In this document: piece by piece, positions 51,874-58,244 of the stretch
How the letters are laid out: every line of letters begins with the position of its first letter
How positions within the stretch are numbered: the first letter of the stretch is position 1
Source: JBBPYC01 sp965218765
GTDB lineage: Bacteria; Pseudomonadota; Gammaproteobacteria; Burkholderiales; Burkholderiaceae_C
NCBI GenBank assembly: GCA_965218765.1
Contig: CBDCLU010000002.1
Span: 1,054,001-1,118,000 of the forward strand
Length of the DNA: 64,000 bases
Direction of reading: 5' to 3'
The notes under the pieces: generated by a model
Database searches by the model: none
Told to the model about the DNA's origin: nothing
The model's input: the letters and a program-made list of their open reading frames with translations, nothing else
Made by a program: the position numbers and the translations under genes

Positions 51874-52116
51874 GTGCAAAAGCTCAAGCAAAAAGGGGCT
51901 GTACCGCACGTCCAGCAATCGCAGTGCGCTATGGTTTCTGCAGTAGCGGTCCCACGCGCGGTGGCTGGCGCCGCGCTCGCCGCACATCGAGCGTCGGTTG
52001 CTCAGCGCATGGGCCCTTCCGTCGCCTCACTGTGCAGTTATGCGTCAGTCTTGCCCATTGGTCTAACTCTGCATTCCAGCCGACCGCCTACGGCGGCGGC
52101 TGAATTTGGTCGTTAG
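51874..52116 (+). CDS. Cassette 10: member 3 of the three-copy family
   Basis: 80 codons from GTG 51874: MQKLKQKGAVPHVQQSQCAM, Ala/Val-rich middle, ending with the attC-encoded RPPTAAAEFGR. It aligns with cassette 7 over its whole length (204 against 203 bases before the attC) and retains the GTG start. Separated from cassette 8 by the unrelated cassette 9, so the family was spread either by duplication before cassette 9 entered or by separate integrations. Confidence 0.45.
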   Translation: MQKLKQKGAVPHVQQSQCAMVSAVAVPRAVAGAALAAHRASVAQRMGPSVASLCSYASVLPIGLTLHSSRPPTAAAEFGR

Positions 52117-52118
52117 GC
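52061..52118 (+). repeat. attC site 10
   Basis: 58 bp: R'' GTCTAAC (52061-52067), perfect stem CAGCCG-A-CCGCC / GGCGG-CGGCTG, R' GTTAGGC (52112-52118). Confidence 0.9.
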
Positions 52119-52132
52119 TAAAAGAGGCAATC

Positions 52133-52354
52133 ATGTACGCAATTCAAGTAGCAGTCAGCTTTATCTTGATTATCGCTGGCGCCGTATTGCGCTATCAGGT
52201 CGCTAAGAGCGCGTCCGCCGCTGTTGGAGGGGATTACACAACCGTCCAATAGCACATCCGTGGAGTTCCTCCGCTACGTAAGAAGAATACTCGTGGCTTC
52301 ACACTACAGCTTCTCGGCTTTGCCGTGTTTGCTGTCTCTTATTTCTACGGATGA
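52133..52354 (+). pseudogene. Cassette 11: two-helix membrane ORF split by an in-frame TAG
   Basis: ATG 52133 (GAGG 6-7 bases upstream) starts MYAIQVAVSFILIIAGAVLR, ends at TAG 52250-52252 after 39 codons. The same frame then continues without gap through PPLRKKNTRGFTLQLLGFAV and ends at TGA 52354. Together this would be a 73-residue protein with two membrane helices and a short loop. Either the 39-residue peptide is the real product or the TAG is a recent mutation. Confidence 0.5.
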
Positions 52355-52379
52355 TGCGTGTGCACGGTTATTGAAGCTT

Positions 52380-52385
52380 CCTAAG
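52380..52385 (+). repeat. Left target-site duplication of the IS481 element
   Basis: CCTAAG, repeated at 53396-53401 on the right side of the element. Confidence 0.75.
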
Positions 52386-53395
52386 TGTCGGGTGCCGGAT
52401 GATTACCTGCTGCACAATCGCTGTCCGCTGTTGATGAGTCGCGAGGTGTTGCGGGCGGTTGTGGCAGCGTTCAACGGACAGCCCACGACATGCTGATTGC
52501 CTTGCACAAGAACGCCACCACCACGCCGGCCACGCGCGCGGCCATCCAGGCTGCCACGGGCAGCGACTACGCGCTGACCGCCGAGTTCGGCTTGAGCCGC
52601 GACACGATCCGCAAATGGCGCAGCCGCCAAGGCGTGCATGACGCCAGCCACACGCCGCACCGACTTCAGACCACGCTCAATGCGGGGCAGGAGGAACTGG
52701 TGGTGTACCTGCGCCAGCAACTGCGCCTGCCGCTGGACGATCTGCTGGCAGTGGTCCACGAGTTCGTCGAGCCGCGGGTGAGCCGCTCGGCGCTGGCGCG
52801 ACTGCTGCGCCGGCGCGAAGTCTCCAAGCTGCCCGAGCTGGAAGCAGTGCCGCAGCGCCTGAGCAAGCCGTTCAAAGCGTACGAGCCGGGCTACGTGCAC
52901 ATTGACGTGAAGTACCTGCCGCAGATGCAGGACGAGACCGAGCGGCGCTACGTCTTTGTGGCCATCGACCGGGCCACGCGTTGGGTTTTCATCGCCATCA
53001 AGCCGCATCGCACAGCGGCAGCTGCGCGCAGCTTCCTCAACGCACTGGCCAAGGCTGCGGCGTTTAAGATCCGCACGATCCTGACCGACAACGGCACCGA
53101 GTTCACCGACCGGCTTCTCGGGCCAAGCAGCCCAGTGGTCAGCATGAGTTCGACCGGCTGTGCCAAGCGCTGGACATCGAGCACAGGCTGACCAAGCCGA
53201 GAACGCCGCAGACCAACGGCATGGTCGAGCGCTTCAACGGCCGGCTCAGTCAGGTGCTGCGCACGCACCGCTTCCACTCCGCTGAGGACTTGCAGACCAC
53301 GCTGCACCGCTACGTCTGGCTGTACAACGAGCACTTGCCGCAAAAGGCGCTGGAGCATATTGTTAAACAGGTACGCAATCATCCGGCACCCGACA
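52386..53395 (+). mobile_element. IS481-family insertion sequence
   Basis: About 1010 bases bounded by inverted repeats TGTCGGGTGCCGGATGATT (left) and its complement (right), with a 6-base target duplication CCTAAG. It carries one transposase gene, frameshifted. Inserted between the cassette 11 ORF and the truncated last attC. Confidence 0.88.
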
Positions 53396-53400
53396 CCTAA
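52490..53400 (+). pseudogene. IS481 transposase, frameshifted
   Basis: Starts MLIALHKNATTTPATRAAIQ with an HTH (FGLSRDTIRKWRSR). The DDE integrase core follows: first Asp in HIDVKYLP, second in LTDNGTEFTD. A one-base indel near 53122 shifts the frame, after which HEFDRLCQALDIEHRLTKPR and GMVERFNGR (catalytic Glu) follow. The C-terminal ALEHIVKQVRNHPAPDT seems to lack about 15 residues usual for the family. Not expected to be active. Confidence 0.85.
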
Positions 53401-53401
53401 G
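53396..53401 (+). repeat. Right target-site duplication of the IS481 element
   Basis: CCTAAG, the second copy. Confidence 0.75.
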
Positions 53402-53424
53402 TACCAGCAAGCTGCCATGCCTGC

Positions 53425-53437
53425 GTCTAACTCTGTG
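53425..53437 (+). repeat. Truncated attC (R'' end only)
   Basis: GTCTAACTCTG matches the left end of attC 10 exactly, but the stem and R' are missing; the sequence changes to GATTGGGGGTCAGG. The right end of the array was therefore cut by a rearrangement here. Confidence 0.65.
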
Positions 53438-53461
53438 ATTGGGGGTCAGGTCTTGAGTCTT

Positions 53462-53486
53462 GCCCACTAGCCCACTAGCCCACTCG
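53462..53486. repeat. Short tandem repeat of GCCCACTA
   Basis: About three copies of an 8-base unit (GCCCACTA) next to the GGTCACA repeat. Confidence 0.7.
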
Positions 53487-53540
53487 GGTCACAGGTCACA
53501 GGTCACAGGTCACAGGTCACAGGTCACAGGTCACAGGTCA
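53487..53540. repeat. GGTCACA tandem repeat (7.7 copies)
   Basis: Seven exact copies of the 7-base unit GGTCACA plus GGTCA. It is bracketed by GGGGTCAGGTCTTG (53443) and GGGGTCAGATCTTG (53542), so the block lies between two near-identical flanks. Probably slippage-prone. Confidence 0.9.
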
Positions 53541-53544
53541 AGGG

Positions 53545-53789
53545 GTCAGATCTTGCCTTTCGCTTCTTGAACTTGGCAAAAATTCTTGGCTCGCCGAGGG
53601 TTTGCAGCAGTGCACCGCGTTGGCAGCCTTGTATGAGCGCTCAACGCCGACAGGCGAAATCACCCCCGCACAAACGCTTTGCGCAGTACCGCATTCGCTC
53701 GCGTCTGCCAGCCCGCGCAGCCGGCGCAGTGCGACCATTTGCGTGAATTCCTCCAGACTGAAAAACGCCGATACAGGCTTGGCCTGACA
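53545..53789. other. Unassigned decayed sequence
   Basis: Open minus-strand frame (53538-53738) without recognisable domain. The frame is continuous with the broken brnA copy at 53790-53930 beyond an in-frame TAG. Possibly an eroded antitoxin tail plus unrelated sequence. Confidence 0.35.
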
Positions 53790-53930
53790 CTACATCTCAG
53801 CGTTCCACTTCGGGTTGTCCGAGTCGGCCGCGATGCATGTGTTGATATGTGCCTCCTCTTCGTCTGTGGGCGCGATCGACTTGCGGCGCGGTGCGACTTT
53901 GGTTTTCATAGGTCCAGCTCTCCCTCTCAT
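53790..53930 (-). pseudogene. BrnA antitoxin remnant (copy 1)
   Basis: ATG 53930 gives MRGRAGPMKTKVAPRRKSIA, then PTDEEEAHINTCIAADSDNP, the typical N-terminal 'D-EE-A-IN--IAAD-D' of BrnA antitoxins. It ends after 46 codons at a TAG, before the ribbon-helix-helix DNA-binding part. The start lies inside the last codons of the brnT frame, as in the intact copy at 54354. Confidence 0.7.
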
Positions 53931-54030
53931 TCGCTTTTCTAAGGCTGATCGACCGCACGTCGGCGTCACGTGGCGCACAGGTCATCGAGTGCAGCTGGCT
54001 GTCGATGAAGCCAAGCACCTCCGGCCGGCG
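53900..54030 (-). pseudogene. BrnT toxin remnant (copy 1)
   Basis: Minus-strand frame with LGFIDSQLHSMTCAPRDADV and RSISLRKANERES, the C-terminal beta-strands and conserved 'RxISxRKANxxE' end of BrnT toxins. The N-terminal half is missing. It overlaps the brnA remnant, copying the usual brnT-brnA overlap. Confidence 0.65.
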
Positions 54031-54085
54031 CTTGCTTGCTGCACTTCCAGCCACCGCATCCGCCGCGTCACATGAGACCGAATAC

Positions 54086-54115
54086 TTGCCTCACTTGAGT
54101 TTTTGTATATACAAT
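54086..54115 (+). promoter_or_regulatory. Promoter/operator of the intact brnTA
   Basis: TTGCCT (54086-54091), 16 bases, then TATACAAT (54108-54115); the palindrome GTATATAC overlaps the -10 and is a likely BrnA operator. The brnT start follows 7 bases later, so the transcript would be nearly leaderless. Confidence 0.6.
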
Positions 54116-54121
54116 AACCAA

Positions 54122-54397
54122 GTGGCTGTTACCTACGACCCGATGAAGCGCGAGATCACTTTGAAAGCCGGATGCTTGGATTTCAAAGACGCGGAGCAGG
54201 TTTTCGATGGCATCTGCTTCGAGGTTGAGGACACACGGAATGACTATGGCGAAGTCCGGATGATTTGCTTCGGCATGCTTCGTGATCGAATGGTCGTGGT
54301 GGGCTACACGCCACATGGCGCGGATCGCCATGTTTTCAGCATGAGGAAAGCCAATGAACGAGAGCAAACGCGCGTCGCATCACGCCTTGGGATCTGA
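54122..54397 (+). CDS. brnT: BrnT-family type II toxin
   Basis: 91 residues from GTG 54122 (frame start MAVTYDPMKREITLKAG), followed by FKDAEQVFDG, the Asp/Glu/Arg strand MICFGMLRDRMVVVGYTPHG and the C-terminal VFSMRKANERE. BrnT is a RelE-fold ribonuclease that blocks translation; its partner BrnA neutralises it and represses the operon. The gene overlaps brnA by 44 bases. No ribosome site is obvious before the GTG, and no better start exists in frame after the promoter. It seems intact, unlike the two neighbouring copies. Confidence 0.88.
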   Translation: MAVTYDPMKREITLKAGCLDFKDAEQVFDGICFEVEDTRNDYGEVRMICFGMLRDRMVVVGYTPHGADRHVFSMRKANEREQTRVASRLGI

Positions 54398-54635
54398 CCT
54401 GCAAAAGGTTGCCACCCATGTGATCCAGCCGGACGAGTACGAAGAACTTCCCGAACTGACCGACGAAATGCTTGCCAGAGGCAAGATCAACCGAGGCGGC
54501 CGGCCGCCTTCTGAGAATCCAAAGCGGCTGATTTCAATTCGCTTGCCGGAAGATGTCATTCAAAAGTGGCGAGCGTCCGGCCCCGGCTGGCAGACGCGCA
54601 TGGCAGAACGACTGTCGCGGGTCACGCCGGAATGA
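54354..54635 (+). CDS. brnA: BrnA-family antitoxin
   Basis: 93 residues: N-terminal toxin-binding region (PDEYEELPELTDEMLARGKI) and a C-terminal ribbon-helix-helix GRPPSENPKRLISIRLPEDV followed by WRASGPGWQTRMAERL, the BrnA hallmark 'GWQTR'. It starts with ATG 54354 inside the end of brnT, in another frame. It should bind BrnT and, as a complex, the promoter palindrome upstream. Confidence 0.9.
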   Translation: MNESKRASHHALGSDLQKVATHVIQPDEYEELPELTDEMLARGKINRGGRPPSENPKRLISIRLPEDVIQKWRASGPGWQTRMAERLSRVTPE

Positions 54636-54688
54636 TGCGCGCATGTCCACGGGACTCAAGGTCCACGTAGGTCGCGGACGGTCCCGCA

Positions 54689-54790
54689 GAGATTCAAGAC
54701 GGCATCCGCATCATCAGTTTCCGCAAGGCAAATCTGCGAGAGGTGAATCGCCATGCCACAAACGAAGCCGCTGATCGATGCTCGCGGTGA
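54689..54790 (+). pseudogene. BrnT toxin remnant (copy 2)
   Basis: Open fragment reading QDGIRIISFRKANLREVNRH, the typical 'IRIISxRKAN-RE' end of BrnT, without the preceding toxin body. Followed by and overlapping another brnA-like frame. Confidence 0.6.
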
Positions 54791-54966
54791 GGTGCGGGAA
54801 ATCCAGACCGCAGACCTTGCCAACTTCCGTTCAGCCGACCAAGGAACGGATCACGATCCGGTTGTCACCAGACGTGCTTCAGCAATTTCGGGCAATTAGT
54901 GGCGGGTGGCAGACCCGAATCGAGGCGGCGCTGCAGGACTGGCTTCGAAAGCACAAGCCGGTTTGA
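54753..54966 (+). pseudogene. BrnA antitoxin remnant (copy 2)
   Basis: ATG 54753: MPQTKPLIDARGEVREIQTA, then a frameshift near 54830 leads to PTKERITIRLSPDVLQQFRA and GGWQTRIEAALQDWLRKHK, a complete ribbon-helix-helix end. The gene lost its frame (and probably some codons) in the middle. Antitoxin homologues are often 'TKERxTIRLS', so identity is secure. Confidence 0.75.
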
Positions 54967-55032
54967 CCGCGCTGGAATTCAACGAAACTTCTCCAACCCA
55001 CGGTGCCAACCGCCCACGGCCAGCGCACGCAA

Positions 55033-55830
55033 TCAGTCGAAGCGCAGCGAAAGCCCCGTGACAAACGATGCATCACCCTTCTTGAAGGCAACGCCCGAAG
55101 CTCCGATGCCCGGATCGCTGTTGTAGCGATAGTTCAGGCCAACGGTCAGACTGAGCAGCGGCGTCATCGCAACCGAGGCGCCGGCATCGAAGACCGCGCG
55201 ATAGGCGCCGAAGTTGTTGAGGTTCGGATACAGCGTGAGCTTCTGGCGCAGTTTGGTGGTGTTGCTGAGGCGGTGGCTGGACTCTTCGGCCAGCAGCGCT
55301 TCAAACCGGCCGTAGCTGCTGCGCTGCTGGTCGAACAGGAACACGGGCGACACGTACTGGTCTTGCGCGTAACCCAGGCCGATCGAGACATCGAACGTGT
55401 TTTCATCGGCCCGGTACAGGTGCCGTCCAAAGCCGACCGCACCCGAATAGCGCTGCGCGACGTTGGACGGCTCGTCGCGCAGGAAATCGAGCGACGCGAA
55501 GCGGAAGTTGTTGGCCGAGATGTCCTGGTCGTACTGCCCACCCAACAGATACCGCTGCGTGCCGGTGACGCCGTCTGCCCTGTCGTAATTGATCTTCCCC
55601 CGCACGGTCAGCTTGTCTTGGCTGGTCACCCGGGCAGCCTCGCCCGTGGCGTTGAACTGGGTGGTGCGGCTGTTGCCGGTGGTGGCGTTGGCGCCGACGG
55701 TCAGCAGGTAGCGCCACTGCCCATCGGGCTTCAGGGTGACCTGGGCGCCGGCAAGGCCGCTGCACAACGCAAGAACACCGCATGCGAGGCCGCTACGCAA
55801 AACCGTAGCAGCGAAGGTGAAGCGAATCAT
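55033..55830 (-). CDS. DUF481-family outer-membrane beta-barrel protein
   Basis: 265 residues: a signal peptide (ACGVLALCSGLAGA, cleavage near AGAQ), then alternating amphipathic strands, including YLLTVGANATTGNSRTTQF, YDRADGVTGTQRYLLGGQYD and a C-terminal SFVTGLSLRFD ending in Phe-Asp. This is the DUF481 (YdiY-like, salt-induced outer-membrane) pattern, a predicted 10-12-strand barrel of unknown function. Stand-alone gene, minus strand, at the right edge of the decayed TA zone. Confidence 0.85.
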   Translation of the reverse strand: MIRFTFAATVLRSGLACGVLALCSGLAGAQVTLKPDGQWRYLLTVGANATTGNSRTTQFNATGEAARVTSQDKLTVRGKINYDRADGVTGTQRYLLGGQYDQDISANNFRFASLDFLRDEPSNVAQRYSGAVGFGRHLYRADENTFDVSIGLGYAQDQYVSPVFLFDQQRSSYGRFEALLAEESSHRLSNTTKLRQKLTLYPNLNNFGAYRAVFDAGASVAMTPLLSLTVGLNYRYNSDPGIGASGVAFKKGDASFVTGLSLRFD

Positions 55831-56180
55831 CGGGTGAGTTTTTATGGGTGGGGCCGGCGATTATGCGATCCGGCAGCGGTGCCGTTCGCTTGGGTTTTCC
55901 AAGCCTCGAGGAACGCCACTCCAACCTCACGCATCGGTGCCAGAAAGGCGCAGCAGCGGGGTCCGGCGGCCGCGCTCGGTATGAAATGATGCACACGTTT
56001 GTCGCGGCGCAGCATGACGCAGCGGCCTGCCGACACAAGGCATCCGGCCAGCGCGGCCGTGTGGCGATCGGGAGCTGCCAGACCGTCGCCGTCGGCCCAT
56101 CGGGGAAAGGCGTCGAGTTTTGTCGGTTGAACAAGCGAACCCGCATCCGGCGCTGACCTCCTCCTGTCGACCAGCACGCT
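55831..56180. other. Intergenic region without recognisable gene
   Basis: 350 bases between the DUF481 gene and the binding-protein gene. Open frames exist in both directions but with no motif or ribosome site; a minus-strand stretch MREVGVAFLEAWKTQANG could be a degraded fragment. I see no RNA gene or terminator. Confidence 0.5.
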
Positions 56181-56966
56181 TTATTTCACTGCCGAAAGTC
56201 CCTGCACCCGATGCCGCTCGATCGAGCGCGCCACGAACCCGGTCGCATTCATTTCTTCCACGAACGCTTTCAGATAGTCGGCGCCCGCCTGCCGCGCGCG
56301 CGGGGTGGCGAGGCCGTGGTTCACGATCATGAAGTTGCCTTCGAGCATGCGCGCGTCCGGCATCCTGGGCATCGCATTCAGCAAGTCCGGTTTCAGCCCC
56401 GCCAATGCATCCGCGCCGCGTTCGTTGAAGCGCTCGATCGATGCGCTGAAGCCTATCGGTCGAACGATCGTGGCGTTGCGCAGCGTTTGCGTCAGATACA
56501 GCTCGTAGCCGGCTTTGTCCGCCGCCGCAACGCGGATGCCGGGCGCATCGACCTGATTGGGCGAGCGGAGTGCGGAATCCTGATGCACCACATAGGTCGC
56601 CTCGATCTCGGTCATCGCAGGCGAGAAAGCAATCGTCTTGGCACGCGCCTGCGCGATGGCCAGCACCGCAACGTCCCAGGTGTCGCTGGCCGCCGCATCG
56701 GCCACGTCGCCCGGCGTGGCGTGCATGACGAAGTCGACCGGTACGCCGAGGCGGGCCGCCAGCTCGCGCATCAAGTCGACGCTCACCCCGCTGAGCTCGC
56801 CGGTGGCGGCGTCTTTGGTCGTGAACAGCACATTGCCCAGGTTCATGCCTGCGCGAAGTTTGCCCGTCGGCGCCAGCTCCGCGCGCGCCGCATCGGGCAC
56901 GCCTGCCGCTGAGGCAGAGCCCACGATCAGGGCCGTTGCCAGCGCGGTCGCGATTGATCTCAGCAT
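56181..56966 (-). CDS. Periplasmic amino-acid-type ABC substrate-binding protein (SBP_bac_3)
   Basis: 261 residues with a signal peptide (ALATALIVGSASAA). SBP_bac_3 features: LRAGMNLGNVLF, GVSVDLMRELAARLGVPVDF, DTWDVAVLAIAQARAKTIAFS and the second lobe IRVAAADKAGYELYL. The usual Arg/Asp residues that bind the alpha-amino acid are diverged (no RT-E signature), so the ligand may be something other than a standard amino acid. No permease or ATPase gene is next to it, which makes it an orphan binding protein. Confidence 0.8.
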   Translation of the reverse strand: MLRSIATALATALIVGSASAAGVPDAARAELAPTGKLRAGMNLGNVLFTTKDAATGELSGVSVDLMRELAARLGVPVDFVMHATPGDVADAAASDTWDVAVLAIAQARAKTIAFSPAMTEIEATYVVHQDSALRSPNQVDAPGIRVAAADKAGYELYLTQTLRNATIVRPIGFSASIERFNERGADALAGLKPDLLNAMPRMPDARMLEGNFMIVNHGLATPRARQAGADYLKAFVEEMNATGFVARSIERHRVQGLSAVK

Positions 56967-57150
56967 CGTCGTCTCCTGTCATGGTTGTATGCCTGCGAAA
57001 GTGCTTCTAGCAGGTTCGCCTGGCGAGTTGACCTGTGTCAATGCTGCGGCTGCGTCTGGACGGCTGACGGCGCGGAACAGCTCGAGATCGCCGACCCGCG
57101 TTCCTGGAGGAGAAAACGTGCGTTCCTTTTCATCCGCCTCTCCCACCGAG

Positions 57151-57420
57151 ATGTTCGACCAAGGACTCCCCAAACCACTCGGACGTCCAAAGTACCGGTG
57201 GGCAAAAGTCATCGGCATTCCCGCACGGCGGCTCGGCGAGATCGTCGCGGGCACGCGCGCCGGTGCGGCAGACACCGATCCGCGCCTTTACCGGCAAGGT
57301 CGGCCTGAGCGATGGGCAGTGGCTGCGGGGACGAGTTGCCCATGACACCGCGATGCCAAACAGTCGCTCGATGAAGGCCTGGCGGGTATCAACACATGTC
57401 GCTTTTGGCTGCTTGGCTGA
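57151..57420 (+). pseudogene. HigA/VapI-type antitoxin remnant
   Basis: From ATG 57151 the frame reads RPKYRWAKVIGIPARRLGEI, then VAGTRAGAADTDPRL, the helix-turn-helix of HigA antitoxins ('A-AIGVPARRINEIV-G-R---ADTALRL'). A frameshift near 57285 leads to VGLSDGQWLR, and a second leads to SLDEGLAGI, matching the family C-terminus. Two indels destroy the gene. No HigB toxin is next to it. Confidence 0.7.
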
Positions 57421-57584
57421 ACGGGCGTTGCGCCCCCAGCCCCATTGCTTATCACTGTGGCAAGCCGGTGGCGCAATGGTTGTGGTGGGCTGTCCACGGT
57501 CGCATCCGAATGGATTCAGTCCCTGCAGTTGCCTGCCATGACTTCCGCAGACAATGCCTTGTCGCTACTACCGGAGACCTCGTC

Positions 57585-58181
57585 GTGAACCTCAAATCCA
57601 TCCTGCGCCTGACCACTGTCGCCAGCATGTTGGCGCTTGCCGCGTGTGCGTCCGGACCTTTCGCAAACCGGGCTGCGCTGATCGACGGCACAGCGGGACT
57701 GGATCACTTCGACCGCGTCGGCAACGCCAACTGGCAGGCGGCCGACGGCAGCGTCCAGGCGTCCCAAGGCGACAAGACGCAAGCGTTCCTGGTCACGAAG
57801 GATTCGTACAAAGATTTCACCGCGCGCATCGAGTTCTGGGCCAGTGACGACGCGAACAGCGGCGTGTTTTTTCGCTGCCAGGACCCGAACAAGATCACCG
57901 ATGAGAACTGCTATGAGGCCAACATCTTCGACCAGCGGCCGGATCTGAGCTATGGCACCGGCGCGATCACGAAGGTCGCGAAAGTGGCAATGCCGTATCC
58001 GAAGGTCGGCGGCCAGTGGAACACGTATGAGATCACCGCGAAAGGCAACCGGCTGACACTGATGCTCAACGGGCGCAAGACCGTCGATGTGCAGGACGAC
58101 AAGTTTGCGAGCGGGCCGATCGCGCTGCAGTGGGCGCGCGGGACGATCAGGTTCCGCAAGGTGGAGATCAAGCCGCTGTAG
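57585..58181 (+). CDS. DUF1080-family lipoprotein (LamG-like)
   Basis: 198 residues from GTG 57585, with GGAGA 8 bases upstream. Lipoprotein signal TTVASMLALAACAS (Cys about residue 22). The mature part is a single DUF1080 domain: YKDFTARIEFWASDDANSGV, FFRCQDPNKITDENCYEANI, and GQWNTYEITAKGNRLTLMLN. DUF1080 is a concanavalin-like fold found in 3-keto-glycoside hydrolases and carbohydrate-binding proteins; catalytic residues are not settled. It is probably anchored in the envelope. Convergent with the dpp operon through a hairpin at 58200. Confidence 0.85.
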   Translation: MNLKSILRLTTVASMLALAACASGPFANRAALIDGTAGLDHFDRVGNANWQAADGSVQASQGDKTQAFLVTKDSYKDFTARIEFWASDDANSGVFFRCQDPNKITDENCYEANIFDQRPDLSYGTGAITKVAKVAMPYPKVGGQWNTYEITAKGNRLTLMLNGRKTVDVQDDKFASGPIALQWARGTIRFRKVEIKPL

Positions 58182-58199
58182 CTGGAGCGTTGACGACCA

Positions 58200-58236
58200 C
58201 GATTCGCACTGCCCGTCGCATCGGCAATGCGAATCG
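58200..58236. terminator. Strong hairpin between convergent genes
   Basis: CGATTCGCA-C-TGCC pairs with GGCA-A-TGCGAATCG (13 pairs, one mismatch) around a 9-base loop; no T run. It lies between the ends of the DUF1080 gene and the dpp operon and probably protects or terminates both transcripts. Confidence 0.55.
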
Positions 58237-58244
58237 ATCGGACA

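Larger units (their letters stand above)
46249..53437 (+). mobile_element. Integron cassette array without integrase (CALIN)
   Basis: Ten complete attC sites and one truncated attC, each of 56-60 bp when complete, separate eleven cassettes, all in plus orientation. The sites share R'' (RYYYAAC-like), a G+C-rich stem with one unpaired A, and R' (GTTRRRY-like). Six of them (50594-52118) are close copies of each other, as expected for a sedentary chromosomal integron of one lineage. No integrase gene or attI is recognisable in the window, and core genes border the array on the left. Two insertion sequences lie inside. Cassette genes have lower and more variable GC than the flanks. Confidence 0.88.

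Noticed and set aside
53487..53540. CRISPR array
   Set aside because: The 7-base unit is a simple tandem repeat without spacers; no cas gene in the window.
55842..56177. Possible 111-codon gene on the minus strand
   Set aside because: No recognisable domain, ribosome site or sensible composition; overlapping frames of similar length exist in the other strand.
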